This document shows, one piece after another, positions 44,863-64,000 of a stretch of 64,000 nucleotides of DNA. The stretch comes from Pohlia nutans. Taxonomy: Eukaryota > Streptophyta > Bryopsida > Bryales > Mniaceae. Under the pieces are notes generated by a model. That model was not told the origin of the DNA. It worked only from the letters and a program-made list of their open reading frames with translations, and did no database searches. The translations under genes were made by a program, and so were the position numbers. How positions within the stretch are numbered: position 1 is the first letter of the stretch; the number at the start of each line of letters is the position of its first letter. The stretch covers positions 2,108,001 to 2,172,000 of the forward strand of contig CM040102.1 in assembly GCA_022496805.1 (NCBI GenBank). The letters run 5' to 3'.

Positions 44863-47834
44863 TGGGAGTCCGACAGGGAGGAGGCGGATGGCGTTTACAA
44901 CATTCCCGAGGAAGAAGTGCCCATCCCCGATTTCATCGGCCTGGCCAGAGAGGATTGGTGCAAAAAGGAAGTGACTCTAGTGAACGACACTGGGGTGGCA
45001 GTGGCTACAGCATACGTCGAGTTTGCAAAGGAATGGCAAGCCATCGACGGTTGATCACCACTTGGAAAAGACTACGTAGGAATTGTGGTGTGCGAAGTGT
45101 TGGACACGCGCAGCTCCTTGGCGTGCCGAACGCTGCAGAGGTGGCCTATAAAGAATACCATGTATGAGGGAGTGAGCCTGCACAATCACGAGCGGCAGTG
45201 CAGTGACATGCTCAAAGCCAAAGACCCGAGACGGGGTACTGGCGGTGGAAGTCGACAGTACCTCTTTGAGCGTCAAGCGCGAATACCAAGGCCACTGAAG
45301 CGAAAGGATACTCTTCTGCTGAAAAACTCAATCCAGGAGACGTTGCGCAGCTCCTGCTGCAAGCGACGGTGCATTGGACAATTTAGCTTCGTTGAGGTAG
45401 AGACTCTTCGATATGAGATGCACCACTCGGACACCACGGCTAAAGACAGCATGAGATTGGCTATACACAAGAGCTTCCACTACGTACCCGGATCAGTTAA
45501 GCAAGTTTGTGTTATAGAGGGGAAGGTGGTATGCATGACAGCTTGGTGAATGTTGTATGGGGTGTCAAAGACTGATTTTTATAGGTACCGTGCGTACGCT
45601 GAGAACGGTCGTCGTGCACAACCGCATGCCGGCAAGGGGAGGAAGAGGATTTCGAAAAGCAAAACCCAAGCCGTGCAGACAATGTCAATGATTTTGACGA
45701 CAACAGCGGATTCAATGCCACATAGGACGCGCACGATAGCAACGGGTGCATTGAAGGGGCAGAAGGTGGTTCAAAAAGTTCTACCAGCTGGTACAAAGTG
45801 GAAGAGCATACTACAAGAAGTGAACAAGGTGAACATACTAAAAGAATGTTTTGACAATAGGAAATGCAAACATTGTTCAGCATGGTCTTGAAGAGGAATT
45901 GCTTGACTGAAATATACAAGAGCAATCGTGTTTGGCAGGTGCAAGTGGCATGCGGAGAGAAAGTGTTATCGCAATCCTCTTGTAGTAAGATACGGAAAGA
46001 GCACTTCTCAGAGTACCAGGTTAAGCGCCGCGGTGATAATTTTGCACGATGTGGGAGATGTGATGAGCTAACAAAACAACGTAATGTCCATGCACATGGG
46101 TCGCCGGGGTACAAACATGCAGACCAGCTGTTGCAAGTGCATCTTCGGGAGCAAGAGGCATCGCGCGCATACTATTACTTGAGTCGAGCACTAGCGTGCT
46201 ATCGACCATTACAAGTTCTGTGTATCATGCACGACAAAGTCGACCATTCGAAAACAGCGTCACCATGCTTTGCAGCGAAGAACAAGGCCGTGGATGGGCT
46301 CATGAAATTACCTGTATCGGTCACCGGGATGTTGGCTCATGGCCACGGGGACAAAAAATATGCGCACTATGCGTTGGACGTTTATGCTGCTGACAGCAAC
46401 CAAACTATTGGATCTATTGCGAAGTTGCTGCGAGACCTAGAGAACCCCCCAAAGGCAGCGAATCCAACCAGTTTATTCGAGGGGGCCGGCACAACCGAGC
46501 TGTACCGGGCAATACTTGCAGGTTCTGAACAGTGCATAACGTCAATTCGATTGAACCCTACAGCACCGACGGAGCCATTCCAGAAGTTGCCTCCAATTCT
46601 ACACGTCCAACTAGACAATTGTTGGAAGGACAACAAGAGCCGTCACGTGAAATGCTTCTGGTCACTTTTAGTAGCACAGGGCGTGTTCGAAGAAATTCAA
46701 GTGTCATTCCTTGTGGTCGGGCATACGCACGACGACGTCGATGCGTCCTTTGGACGGTGGAGCATGAAACTCAGAGAAGGTGATTATCCAACCATTCCGA
46801 TGTTGATGAAATCATACATGGATCTAGACGAGGAACCATTCATCCCGGGATTGATTGAGGAAGTTCCAGATTTCAAATCCTTCATCACTGGATATATAAG
46901 CGATGACGACTTGATCGGACATTCCAAGGGTCGACAATTTCGATTCTACCGAGACGCGAGTAGGTGGCCATTGATGCAGTACAAACTGCGTTGTACCGAC
47001 GAGAAGTGGAAGCCAGTAGAGGGCATAAAACTATGGAAGGAGGACGCGGACGGGAAGCCGATACTGCCCACTGGAACTCCTCGTGCACTTATACCACGAA
47101 GAATGAGAGGCCAAGAAGAAATTGTGAAAGCACTGAAGGGATTCATCCAGCACTGGAAGAGTGTTGGAGATGCAGATGTAACAGACAAATATACTCGGAA
47201 GCATGCATATCTCGTGCAATATTGGAATCGAGTGAAAGATGTTTTACAAGAGCCACAAACGGAAGCAATGGATGTGTTGCGCATGGGATTTTGGCCAAGA
47301 ACAAGACAGTCGTTTGAGGTACAAACGTTGTATGACGCGGAAGGTCTTCTACGCAACGAATTTGCGGAAGATGAGCATTACATAGGACCCAAGAGCCTAA
47401 AGCCAAAACCGTCTTTCCGAGTAGCGCGAGATTGTCGTGCAGGTCATATGTTGCTAGTACGGGCAGCCACAGATGGCAGTGCACCTATATGGCTGGGAAA
47501 AGCCTGTTCGGATCCGGTGCTAACATTTGGTGATGCACAGAATAGGATGATAAAAGTACAGTGGTACAAGCCGTCTCGCCGACGAAGAAAGGAGTCGATA
47601 CCATATGAAAACTGGGACACAACAGACAACTTCAAATGGGAAGTTGACCCAGACTATGAAGAGCAGATGACAACTACAACTTCCATATTGACAGCCTGGA
47701 AGCCGAGAGGCGGAGACGGAACATCAGTCACCATTCCGAAGAGGCAGATTTTGCAGGCCTTGGCTACAATAGCTCATAGCATTCAAGCTTGTCCAGATGC
47801 TCCCGATGTAGCAAGTTCTTCTGATAGTGAGTAG
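44863..47834 (+). CDS. DUF7869-like transposon-associated protein, interrupted by two TGA
   Basis: Exon 44863-45828 starts after CAG (GWESDREEADGVYNIP...), GT-AG intron 45829-45937, last exon 45938-47834 ending in TGA/TAG-free sequence until TAG at 47832. Residues below count from ATG 45864 of the last open frame. Features: C63-x2-C66 (FARCGRCDEL), MHDKVDHSK (D124, D127, H128), HVQLDNCWKDNK (D251), VVGHTHDDVDASFG (H287, H289, D290, D293). These match my recollection of the DUF7869 family (LDNCGGQNKN ... VVGHTHEDVD) seen in transposon-rich genomes of plants, oomycetes and animals. The spaced Asp/His residues suggest an RNase H-like metal site (inference). In the first exon, TGA at 45052-45054 and 45547-45549 interrupt a frame that continues on both sides with family-like sequence (VCMTAW, stop, MLYGVSKTDFYRYR). 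A small acidic exon ending at 44402 probably precedes it. Confidence 0.65.
45052..45054 (+). other. In-frame TGA
   Basis: FAKEWQAIDG, TGA, SPLGKDYVGIVVCEVLDTRS: same frame on both sides, no plausible intron between. CGA to TGA would explain it. Confidence 0.65.
45547..45549 (+). other. In-frame TGA in a conserved block
   Basis: KVVCMTAW, TGA, MLYGVSKTDFYRYRAYAENG: same frame on both sides. The block reads like the conserved VC..AF..LHGVSKS.FYR stretch of the family. Confidence 0.7.
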
Positions 47835-50450
47835 GCTGGTGCTTTTCAATGTCCGTGCACTGTAAAAAATGCAGAGAACAATGCTCAATGAATATGTTTG
47901 TTCAACCCCACCAGCGACAAATGAATGCTAAACTGCATGTGTGCTTGGCATAAGTGTGCATACCGTGCATAATAATGTGTAGTAAGTAGGCAAAGTCGTC
48001 CGCTACTGAGTACTGTTTGTTGCACAAGAGCAGTTAAGTACATCCACTGGGCAATGGCCCACTGGATCTATAATTGCACGGTTGCACTACAAGAAGTTAC
48101 AATCCGAAGGCGAAGACCGAGGTCGAAACTACATGACTTGCAAAATGGATCTGTCAAACTAGGGTACTGTTGTTGTCGCTCGGGAATCTCATGAAAAATT
48201 GGGACAACTGCACTGGAGACGATATGGATATGTAGTAGGCAATTCGAAAAGCAACTTTTCAGTCTGTGCTGGCCGAACTAAAGTACAACAGGTTGCGACA
48301 CGGTAATGTGATAACAGCACGTGATTATAACAATGTAGTGGCCCGAGTATTAGCCGGTAATACAATTTGGTAATGTCAACTTCATGAGTTTGACGTGGGG
48401 AGCACAGAAACAGCGACAGTAGTCGCCACAATGACGCCATTTTCAAGAAAACTTTGAAAAGCAATGAGACTGTTAGATGTTAAGGCGACAACAGCGTTGT
48501 TGGAAGCTGTATGAAAATGGGACCGTATGATGTAAATAAGGTTTTCGAACCGCACGTGCCAAGTTACAAATGGAATCCATGGCATTTCAAGTATCATAAG
48601 ACGATCCCGTAAAATCGCTGCAGCACACATGTCGCACCGCAAAAAAATTGAAGTCCTGCCATCATACCATAATGGAAAGTAAATGTTGGTATGAAGTTCT
48701 TGTAATTTTAAATTGACGGTCCAATGTAAGAAGAAGGCCCGTATACGATGAAAGTAATGAATTGGGATCCCTTGAATGAATGATGCGCATTGAATATGGA
48801 ATCCACAAATGGATGAAAGACGTGAACCATGTACAATGACTATAAATAGGATTACTAATAGTACACATTACATGCAGGTGGCAGTTGTGGCCAATAGTAA
48901 AACGAGGTCACTGTTATTCAGTAAACTTATGAGCGACCCCTATAAACTCGTCGGCAAAAGGTAAGCTATGAAGTGCGACACATACGATGGGGGCAAGATG
49001 AACGTGAGTAGCAGGCTTTAAGGACGAGGTCAAATACCTTGAAAACATGATTAGAAGAGAATGCGCACTTCTACTCCGATTGCCATTTCGTAATCATCAG
49101 ATTATGACGTGTAAACACGTAATAGCAAAGGAGGGGAGCTCAAACCACTTGTACAAGAAGAGCATAATTATAACAGCGACACAAGTAGAGGTACCGACAA
49201 AGAAGAGGTCGACTTGAGGCATGGTTTAAGTGTAAGCACAGGTACAAAACATATAAGAACTATATGAAACATGCCGCATTTAACAAATGCAGCGGGCAAT
49301 TGCGCGACACGTGTATACCACTGGACATCAGCACGAATACTATATAAGAAAAACGGGACGACGCACAGTACTACATACATCAATGTCGTGATTAAAGCCT
49401 ACACACAGGTGAACCACAACATTGTAGACTCACGAGTGATTAGTCCCAAAAAATTAAACAACACGGTGCACTGAAACGTTGATACAAGTTAGTATGAAAG
49501 TGTGTAAAGGAAGATACGCAGAAGTGATGAATAAACAACGACAATGGTGGATCTGATACAAAGTGCATTCAATAGCTATTCACCACATTGACAGGAACAG
49601 TAGCAATCACAGCTACAATAATGAATACCTCTGCCTCTAGAGCACCAAAATACTAAATAAGCCTATATCGCTCTTGAGAATACCATCTTGGAAATCCGGC
49701 ATATGAAGTTCCAATCGTGATGCAATACCCAAAAAAAAACCAAAAAAAAACCAAAAAAAAAACAATAAAACAAACCCAAGTGTACAATGAAATTATAGAG
49801 CACAAATTTATGGAGGGACCCTGATTTTACAAGTAGCGAGTAGAATGTGATCACATGTGGCAGCTAATAAACTAAACAACATTGATTTATCCCAAACATG
49901 GCAACCGAGCACCAAACATGAACAATATCCGCAATGGACAAATGATTTTCACGAAAAGCATGTCGAGTACAATGAGAACAGTCCAACGATCGAGTAAAGA
50001 AAAACCGTAATATAATTTTTTCCCCGACAAATAGTTGTACAAATGACATGCACTTCGTTAACTTGCACAATAGAACCCAAGCACGTTTCAATACATTAAA
50101 GAAACGAAAATTATGAAATAATATAATGACTTGTTACAAAGTAACTGACATGCAATATCTATAAAATATGATCATTCATGCGAAGAATTATAATTATAAT
50201 ACATTTTATTAGTACATTCGTGTATGGGAGGTCAGAGGAGTCAACTATACGAGGAGCTCCACAACAATGCTAGACATGACGTAACACAACAAAAATGAAG
50301 TACACGCCGAACAATGTAGGTGGCCGAATGTGCTCTGAATCCTCGATTTTGGAACCCCACTTTTGTCCCAACTTCACGGAATAGTCCCAACTAAACGAAT
50401 ATGGCGTTCTAAACTTCAGGGACTAATCACCTTCTGTAACGGTCGCTAAA
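47835..50450. other. Intergenic, no gene seen
   Basis: Short frames only. One diverged palindrome copy at 48044-48065 and a weak relic at about 49290 (CAGCGGGCAATTGCGCGACA). A run of C-A8-9 units is at 49731-49766. The last 500 bp before 51036 should hold the PEX6 promoter and 5' UTR, but no TATA box was clear. Confidence 0.5.
48044..48065. repeat. Palindrome copy, diverged
   Basis: CCACTGGGCAATGGCCCACTGG followed by ATCTAT; the right inner arm is kept and the left arm lost. Most downstream clear copy in the window. Confidence 0.8.
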
Positions 50451-51035
50451 CAAGAGAATAAAGAGGACTCACTGTGCCTTTGTAGGACAGATGTTGGGTC
50501 CAGTTTCATCTCGTTACAAGCTAGTTCATTGCTACAGTGCTCACGTTCACATTCACTGTCTCTCTCATCCATTCGTCATCTGTATCGTGTTCTCTGGATT
50601 GCCTGCAAGTGCAGGGTTCCGGCTTGCTGTGGCCACTCTGTCTCATGCACGCTTCGACTTGTGATTCGCAGGCCAGCATTTAGAGTGAGCCCAGCTTTGA
50701 GTCTTACAGCAGAGTACACTCTTCCCTCTGAAAGCTCATTCAGTCGATTGTCACGGTTTTTGTTGGTAGAATTTCTGCATTCGTGAAATCCTCCTCTAGT
50801 TGTAGTCAATCCTTCGAGCGAGAATTTTTCTTAACTATTTTTCAAGAAGAAATTCCATCAATTTTGCCGTGTATTGCTATTTTTTATATTTTTTTGTGAT
50901 TGTTGCGCCCGCCATGAATTGGCCTGGAGAGCAAGAACACGATCGATGAGGCATTTTTTTTCTGTTTTTCCGTGAGTTTCGATCATTTTAGAGTTTAGAA
51001 ATGTGAAAAGAAGGTTTTAGTGGAAGCATTTGGCT

Positions 51036-59547
<8,512 letters not shown>

Positions 59548-61238
59548 TTCTCAATGATTAGAATACTCTTCAGTACCATGATGAATTTATTTGTACATGA
59601 GTTCTGACATGGAGCTCCTCAAATATCTTTCATCTTAGACCTCTTTAATGTCACCTTCTCTGATATCACATCCTCTATTCTCTCACCAAATCCTAGCAAA
59701 CAGGTTTATCTAATTCAAAACTCAATATCGCAGTGTGTTATGTCATGATAAGTTGCATACAAATGTGATAATAAGGAGTTTCAGAAGTATGAAAAGGGTT
59801 CTAGACCACTTGTCTAACCCCTGTGATCCCAAGTACTTTACATTGTGACCTCTTGGATTGGATTTGATTGTTTAGGGTCCCAAAAATGGCTACTGTGGGG
59901 TGGAGGGCAAGGTCGGTACATCTGTGTCAAATATTGACTTTTTTTTTCTTTAAATAAGGTTTGGTAGATGGTATATTTGTAAAAAAGAATTCAAGATTTT
60001 CTTTTTCGCCATATAAAAAAGAAAACTTAATACGAAAAAATAATTTTCCGAAATTCTTGGTATTTATTTATTTTAGTGTTTTTTGCCAACCTTCTATCCA
60101 TTGGTACACTAAACAGTTCTTTGTGCTAAATGATTCATTTGAAGTCCCATACCATGAAAATGGAAAACTTTGTTCATTCCGACAGAATATTAATAATGTT
60201 ACAATGTTAGTAAACTTTGTATAATCACATGCCTTGTGGGAATTGAGGTTGTGATATTATACAAGTTGTAGGCTCCTAGGTTGTATTCATACATCTTTTA
60301 GAGATTCGTTAAGTGCATGTCAGAAACCGACTTATCTTTTTTCTTCATATTGAGTATCTATTCTTTTGTATGAATGACATGAATGAAAAGTCCATTTGTT
60401 CAAAATCCAATACTAAAGTCCAGTATTTCATATTGCTATTACGTAACCATATCTAAATTGTGATAACTAATTAAATGTCACTTTCTAAAATCTTACACAA
60501 TGTGCACCTATTGATTTTGAAAATGTACACTAGAGTTATCCGTAAAGTAATTATTGGACAGCTTGTATGGTAACTTGTGTTTCAAAACTTGAAATAGAAT
60601 ACGCATAGATGGTCTATCGCCAAAGCCATAGGGTTAGGAGAGCTTGAGGATGGTATGGAGGCACATGAAGATTCTCTCATAGAAACTCAAGTGTGCCTTA
60701 AGGAGCTTTCTAGCTTTGGTAAAGTGCAAGGTTCGAATTGCCTTGACAACGTAGAGCATTGTGATTGGTCAAAAAAAGAGGAGCTAAATACTTGTTTTAG
60801 CCGCCTTTCAAGCTAAAAGACCATAACATTTACAGACCATCACCTATTACGAACTTCCTATGTGAATAATCTAATAAAATAAAATCTAAGGTCTATAACT
60901 ACTAACTCGTACATGCAATAACAACAACATACAATATCTAAACCAATGTATATATAAATAAATGCATAAGCTCTAAGAGCATTACAATAGCTCAACCACC
61001 CAACCATAAATGAGAGACTCCAACCAAAGAGTGCCTTTCATGCTTTTCATCTCCAATTGAAGCTCTCCAACTCCCAAGCATAATTCATTTACTTTGAGTT
61101 GTCCATCTTTGCTTACACAATAACCATTGTCACATATAGTTAGTGCATTCATCTTCTCAGGATTCATACCTCCAATGTGTCATCACACCTACCCCTCGTA
61201 GTACAATCAAGATCTACTCGTCATGGTATCAACTCTAC
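59548..61238. other. Downstream of PEX6, no gene seen
   Basis: 3' UTR and spacer. Short frames only. TAGAGTTATCCGTAAAGT at 60532 resembles the end of the hairpin at 61899, so a fragment of that family lies here. Confidence 0.5.
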
Positions 61239-61397
61239 CACTACTAGAAAACTGCGACTGGAACAACAGAAATTCAACAGATTTCTGTTGTTCCAGGCAC
61301 TGGCGGTCACAACTTAGCTTCTTCTACAGATTTCTGTTGATTCGTGAACAACACCTACAAAGTTATTGTTGAAGTTAATGCTCGTTTCATGTAGTAG
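61239..61397. mobile_element. Possible CACTA-type miniature element
   Basis: Starts CACTACTAGAAAA and ends TTTCATGTAGTAG, about 159 bp, the typical terminal form of plant CACTA transposons. A small internal hairpin CTGGAACAACAGAAAT ... ATTTCTGTTGTTCCAG lies at 61258-61296. Confidence 0.5.
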
Positions 61398-61792
61398 CCC
61401 TGGTCACGAAGATGAGTACAGTGGATGTTGACATGTCAACGGTTGGTTCATCAGGGTCCAACTTGGACATTTGCTGACACAGCTTTTGGCGGCTTTCAAG
61501 ATCCCCACGTTAAAAAGGGATTTCCTTTATGAAAGCCGCATCCAACTCCCAGTAATTTAATTCAGAACTTACCTAGGTGAATCGTATCGTGTGGCACTGA
61601 CTTTTTCCTCACGTTTAGTAACATGAATGTTACACCACAGGTAATGTCTATTTACTGTACACCCAATGATTGCACTTCGTTTTTTACTTTCAAATATGCA
61701 ATATTCCTTCATGATGTACAAAGAACAGGATCGTCCAAATATAGTATATTCCATCACATTCACGTTCAAATTAGGAAAACAAATTCAGCCCA

Positions 61793-62705
61793 TTAACCCT
61801 TTCACGTTCTGACTCAACACTGTTTTCAAAGATTTGTATAAAATGTTTGATAAAAAATTAAAATGGAGCGATGTACATAACAAAGTTATAAATATCAATA
61901 GAGTTATCCTTAAAGTCACCGTGTGTTTGAATAAGATACCGTGAATTTTGAATTAATGTACTCTTATTTGTTCACCCCAAATAGTTAAAAGGTAGACAAG
62001 AGCTTAGTGGTCTCTCATTATTAGGTGTGTAAGAGCTTGGTGGTCTTCAAACTCAATGGAAACTAGTTTAGCCGTCTTTCTTGACGGCTAAACTAGTTTC
62101 CATTGAGTTTAGAGACCACCAAGCTCTTACACACCTAACAATGATAGACCACCAAGCTTTTCCATACTTTTTAGCTATTTGAGGTGAGCAAATAAGAGTA
62201 CATTAATTCAAAATTCACGGTATCTTATTCAAACACACGGTGACTTTAAGGATAACTCTAATGTGAAGAAAACATTTTTACAATTAAAATATAACTATTT
62301 ATTATTACTATTTTTTAATTAGTGTCGCAAGGTTTTCTCTTGATACTCAATTATAAATCCAAAATTGAATTTAACAACTTCGAAATTATTGTAATGAAAT
62401 TGGAATTACATGCACTACAACATGGTATGGTTTTCACTATGTTATTCGACTTATTATGGATTCCCAAGTTTCATGCCTAACTGTTTGAACTACAACTGAC
62501 ACTTGAGATAAACCACTTTTGATATTATTCAAACACGCTCAATATTATAATTTTTACATCGACCCATACCGTTCGAAAGTTAGTCATTATCACAAGGTTA
62601 AGAATAAATTGAATGGATGAAAAACATCATCGTGTGTGATTTAGGGATGCGTGTTACAAATCATCCACCGTCCAGAATATGATAGCTTCTGCGTTTAAGG
62701 GTTAA
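61793..62705. mobile_element. TTAA-bounded element, second subfamily, carrying a nested hairpin
   Basis: TTAACCCTTTCACGTTCTG at the left and GCGTTTAAGGGTTAA at the right. It contains the hairpin 61899-62260. The right part (GATGAAAAACATCATCGTGT...) is related to 37575-37665. Confidence 0.45.
61899..62260. mobile_element. 362-bp near-perfect fold-back MITE
   Basis: Outer ends TAGAGTTATCCTTAAAGTC and its complement; centre at GCCGTCTTTCTTGACGGC near 62080. Arms of about 175 bp are almost identical, with a loop of only a few bases. The terminal TA could be the Tc1/mariner-type target. Confidence 0.9.
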
Positions 62706-63246
62706 CCCTTGAATGCTCCTGCGTCCAATATCTGGACGATGGACAGATTCAAGTTATTCGATTCTCATCCGCATTGGACAGTTTTCATCCAAATAAATTT
62801 CTCTTGGTTCTTGTGCAAGTTCACTATGTATTGTACGGTTTGGATGTTTAAAATTGGTTATTATGATTTTTGCAAAATTCACACAATTGGTTTATGTCAA
62901 GTTTCATTCGTCGTTCAAAAAGTGAGACCTAAAACATGATTTTCCAAAATAAGTAGAATCAAATAATGGAAACCATACCATCTCATCAAGCATGTTATTC
63001 CAATCTCATTACAATATTTTAAATTTTTTTGTGTTAATGTGGGATTTTAAATCGAATTTCAAGAGAAAACCTTGCAAAAATAATTAAAAATATTTAATAA
63101 AAAATGATAAATCCAACCGTACAGATGTGATCTTCATGTTGACATTTACAACTTTGCTTTGTACATCAACTCCATTTTTGGTATTCATCTAACATTTTAT
63201 AACGTTTCTTTGAAAACATCATTGATTTGGGACCTTAAAGGGTTAA
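62702..63246. mobile_element. TTAA-bounded element, second subfamily, copy 2
   Basis: TTAACCCTTGAATGCTCCTG ... GGGACCTTAAAGGGTTAA, 545 bp, head-to-tail with the previous element and sharing its TTAA. The 76-codon frame inside it has no recognisable homology. Confidence 0.45.
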
Positions 63247-64000
63247 AGGGACTGAAAATGATAATACTCAGGATAATTATTTATAAAAAATCCCAAATCT
63301 GATCTGTGTGGAGGTCTGAATTATAAGTTCACAATCACTTTTATGAGTGATATACTGTCCTATACACGTTTAGGGTCATGTTACATTCACTCAGCAAACC
63401 CTAGCTACACGTTGCACTTTCTTGTTGATCAAAAGAGAACGTAAAATAACTTTAGTACTCACTGCCTAACCTATTTATTCCTAACCCCTAGATGTCCCAG
63501 AGTCCAGACACGGGATCACTAATGAATTCAAAGTCTTCTCACGTTCTAATCAATGTTTCGATGAAACTCATCCAATATTTTGTAGATTCTTCACCAAGTT
63601 AATCTCCTATCTAATGACTGGATTTAGTCATACTAGAGTACATATTTTTATAAAATTACAAATGTAGAAGTACGTCAAGTCGTTGACCAAGCCAAAAGTG
63701 CATTGACTCTAATTCAAAGTGGAATCGTGAAAATTGGGGCCATGAATTTAAGAAACACAAAAATTTCATTTTATCACCACATTTAAGAGTATATCATTTC
63801 AAACTCATTCCAACAAAGTTTACTAAAAAAAATATTGAAATTATTTTTGTAATCAAACTTAGAAGGAATTTTTAATTTAAACTTTCAAATTTTATAATTA
63901 CGTATTCGTGGTTGTATTAGTGAATCAAACCGTACAGATGGAATCTAAAATTCAACATCTACAACTTTCATTTGTACATCAGTTTGTAATGTTATTTCTC
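63247..64000. other. AT-rich intergenic, dispersed repeat at the end
   Basis: No gene seen. 63770-64000 (TCAAACTCATTCCAACAAAG ... AATCAAACCGTACAGATGGA) is a diverged copy of 25440-25690, and 63100-63180 shares part of it (AATCCAACCGTACAGATG). Runs off the window. Confidence 0.5.

Noticed and set aside
15298..48065. CRISPR-like array made of the repeated palindrome
   Set aside because: Spacings are irregular, there are no unique spacers of constant length and no cas genes, and the genome is plainly eukaryotic.

Overview
The window looks like nuclear DNA of a green plant. The best anchor is a many-exon gene for the peroxisomal AAA-ATPase PEX6 (51036-59547) whose exons read as plant PEX6. Long AT-rich gene-poor stretches, a Ty3/Gypsy retrotransposon, Stowaway-, CACTA- and TTAA-type miniature elements and GT-AG introns agree with this. 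A bryophyte, charophyte alga or other early-diverging streptophyte seems more likely than a seed plant, because the two large lineage-specific genes are of kinds I do not know from seed plants. I cannot name the species from sequence alone.

Layout. 1-4 kb: no gene; a 50-bp minisatellite with a 150-bp higher-order period (1318-2012). 4.0-13.1 kb: a complete, very young Ty3/Gypsy element with two 1335-bp LTRs, Gag-protease and RT-RNaseH-integrase frames. 13.9-15.1 kb: a 1.2-kb fold-back repeat. 16.4-21.9 kb: a minus-strand multi-exon gene of unknown family with an ING-Q-H motif, an acidic disordered part and a coiled coil. 22.6-24.0 kb: a 1.4-kb giant fold-back. 24.1-40 kb: AT-rich, almost gene-free, with microsatellites and transposon debris. 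41-43.4 kb: a cluster of hairpins and a tandem array. 43.6-47.8 kb: a zinc-motif ORF, then a gene of the transposon-associated family with LDN...GHTHDDVD motifs (DUF7869-like). 51-59.5 kb: PEX6, with introns full of TTAA-bounded miniature elements. 59.5-64 kb: transposon debris, including a 362-bp near-perfect hairpin.

The most unusual feature is a dispersed self-complementary sequence, CAGTGGGCAATTGCCCACTG. There are six exact copies and at least a dozen diverged ones. It is confined to the two GC-richer islands (about 15-24 kb and 41-48 kb) around the two lineage-specific genes and is absent from PEX6 and from the AT-rich spacers. Several copies sit exactly at the centre of 60-170-bp hairpins. 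Four copies of a 221-247-bp tandem unit carry one each. Copies lie in introns, and at least three lie in frame inside exons, where they encode short peptides in two different reading frames. The palindrome has no stop codon in any frame. This resembles the logic of the palindromic elements that invade coding genes in Rickettsia, here in a plant-like nuclear genome.

A second oddity: seven in-frame stop codons interrupt otherwise open frames in the three host genes. At least two, in PEX6, sit exactly where plant PEX6 has glutamine (CAA to TAA, CAG to TAG). PEX6 also shows apparent frame breaks at two exon junctions. Methylation-driven decay (C to T) or assembly error is the simplest reading; a changed nuclear code or RNA editing is less likely but testable. 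All splice sites and domain calls were made by eye.
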